Source of the DNA: JAVBUY01 sp031552735
GTDB lineage: Bacteria > Bacillota > Clostridia > Christensenellales > Aristaeellaceae
NCBI GenBank assembly: GCA_031552735.1
Contig: JAVBMF010000031.1
Span: 1-5,774 of the forward strand
Reading direction: 5' to 3'
DNA length: 5,774 nt
The notes under the pieces are model-generated. The model was given only the letters and a program-made list of their open reading frames with translations, had not been told where the DNA came from and did not search any database. Of this stretch, positions 5,428 through 5,774 are shown one piece after another (within the stretch, counting starts at the first letter, position 1; every line of letters starts with the position of its first letter). The translations under genes were made by a program, and so were the position numbers.

Positions 5428-5637
5428 GCTGTCTGCGCATAGGGATACCTGTGCGCATCGGCAAGGGAGGAAGCCGCAGATTGCCGCCGACGGTCGGCGG
5501 GGAACTGAGGTGGACCAGTCCGCCAATCGGACGACGGCTCATGCACCGTCGTGTGGCCTGGCCCCAACGGGGTCAGCACAAAAAAGCATGGGGCACACAC
5601 GGCCCAGGGTACATGAGCACGACAAGGAGGAAAAAAC
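5428..5637 (+). promoter_or_regulatory. Structured 5' leader of the rpsJ (S10) operon
   Basis: About 210 nt of untranslated leader with several hairpins readable by eye. They are: a 10-bp stem 5434-5443/5448-5457 with loop GATA; a 7-bp GC stem 5484-5490/5494-5500; a 5-bp stem 5518-5522/5528-5532; a competing 7-bp stem 5531-5537/5546-5552; and an 8-bp stem 5558-5565/5569-5576 with loop AAC. GTGTG (5551-5555) can also pair with CACAC (5594-5598) to enclose the last hairpin. Leaders of ribosomal protein operons often bind one of their own products; in gammaproteobacteria the S10 leader binds L4. Whether this leader does so is unknown. I see no terminator with a T-run in it. The rpsJ ribosome binding site (5624-5630) appears free of these stems. 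Confidence 0.6.
5624..5630 (+). promoter_or_regulatory. Ribosome binding site of rpsJ
   Basis: AAGGAGG, complementary to the 16S rRNA 3' end, ends 7 nt before the ATG at 5638. It fixes the start of rpsJ and rules out the overlapping frame that runs across the leader. Confidence 0.9.
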
Positions 5638-5774
5638 ATGGCCAATCAGAAGATCCGCATCAAGCTCAAGGCGTATGAGCACACCCTCATCGATCAGTCC
5701 GCCGAGCGCATCGTTGAGACTGCCAAGCGCACCGGCGCCAAGGTATCGGGTCCCATCCCGCTGCCCACGGAGAA
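5638..5774 (+). CDS. rpsJ: 30S ribosomal protein S10, N-terminal part (3' end outside window)
   Basis: The first 45 residues of S10, a small-subunit protein of the 30S head that also serves as NusE in transcription antitermination; the full protein is usually about 102-105 aa. The sequence reads MANQKIRIKLKAYEHTLIDQ, then a SAERIVETAKRTGAKVSGP segment and IPLPTE, which is unmistakable. The start is ATG with AAGGAGG 7 nt upstream. It normally heads the S10 operon (rpsJ-rplC-rplD-rplW-rplB and on), so rplC is expected just beyond the right edge. It runs on the same strand as tuf but is separated from it by the minus-strand block. The gene is cut by the window end and looks intact as far as seen. 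Confidence 0.98.
   Translation, partial: MANQKIRIKLKAYEHTLIDQSAERIVETAKRTGAKVSGPIPLPTE

Noticed and set aside
5504..5530. A T-box-like stretch (GAGGTGGACC followed by CCGCC) in the rpsJ leader
   Set aside because: Only a loose likeness to the antiterminator sequence; no stem I features and no terminator with a T-run are present, and a ribosomal protein operon is not a usual T-box target.
5451..5678. An open frame of about 75 codons across the S10 leader, with an SD-like AGGGAGG at 5464-5470 and a TTG at 5481, as a possible leader peptide gene
   Set aside because: It overlaps the rpsJ start in another frame, lacks an ATG near the SD-like site, is arginine-rich in a way typical of chance frames in GC-rich DNA, and crosses strong hairpins.

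Overview
The window comes from a fairly GC-rich bacterial chromosome, most likely a Firmicute of the class Clostridia. Strong AGGAGG-type ribosome binding sites and a tuf-then-rpsJ order (the usual str/S10 junction of Firmicutes) point that way. So does an ECF sigma/anti-sigma pair whose large extracytoplasmic domain resembles those common in clostridia. No species can be named from what is visible.

Layout. Bases 2-247 (+) are the 3' end of tuf (EF-Tu), closed by a strong, probably bidirectional hairpin terminator (265-294). Bases 5638-5774 (+) are the 5' end of rpsJ (ribosomal protein S10), preceded by a good sigma-A promoter (5393-5421) and a leader of about 210 nt rich in hairpins. Between these housekeeping genes lies about 5.3 kb of genes that all run on the minus strand.

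The minus-strand block holds three transcription units. Read in their own direction from the rpsJ side they are: (i) a membrane-anchored phosphodiesterase of the GDPD/PI-PLC-like superfamily (4321-5199), with its own promoter; (ii) a class I SAM-dependent methyltransferase with an N-terminal zinc-ribbon-like CxxC pair (3383-4177), with its own promoter and ending in a long palindrome; (iii) a compact three-gene operon (3194 down to 348). That operon encodes a 430-aa membrane-anchored extracytoplasmic protein of unknown function, an ECF-type sigma factor and a single-pass membrane protein that is probably its anti-sigma factor. The last two genes overlap by an ATGA.

How the parts may work together. 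The three-gene operon looks like a cell-surface signalling module: an outside sensor or accessory protein, a sigma factor and its membrane anti-sigma. The phosphodiesterase and methyltransferase could act on envelope phospholipid or glycopolymer, but nothing in the sequence links them to the sigma factor. The main points of interest are the insertion of this block at the str-S10 junction, the 66-bp palindrome made of two inverted copies of one repeat unit, the three-gene sigma operon, and the structured rpsJ leader. I see no CRISPR array, transposase, tRNA or rRNA.
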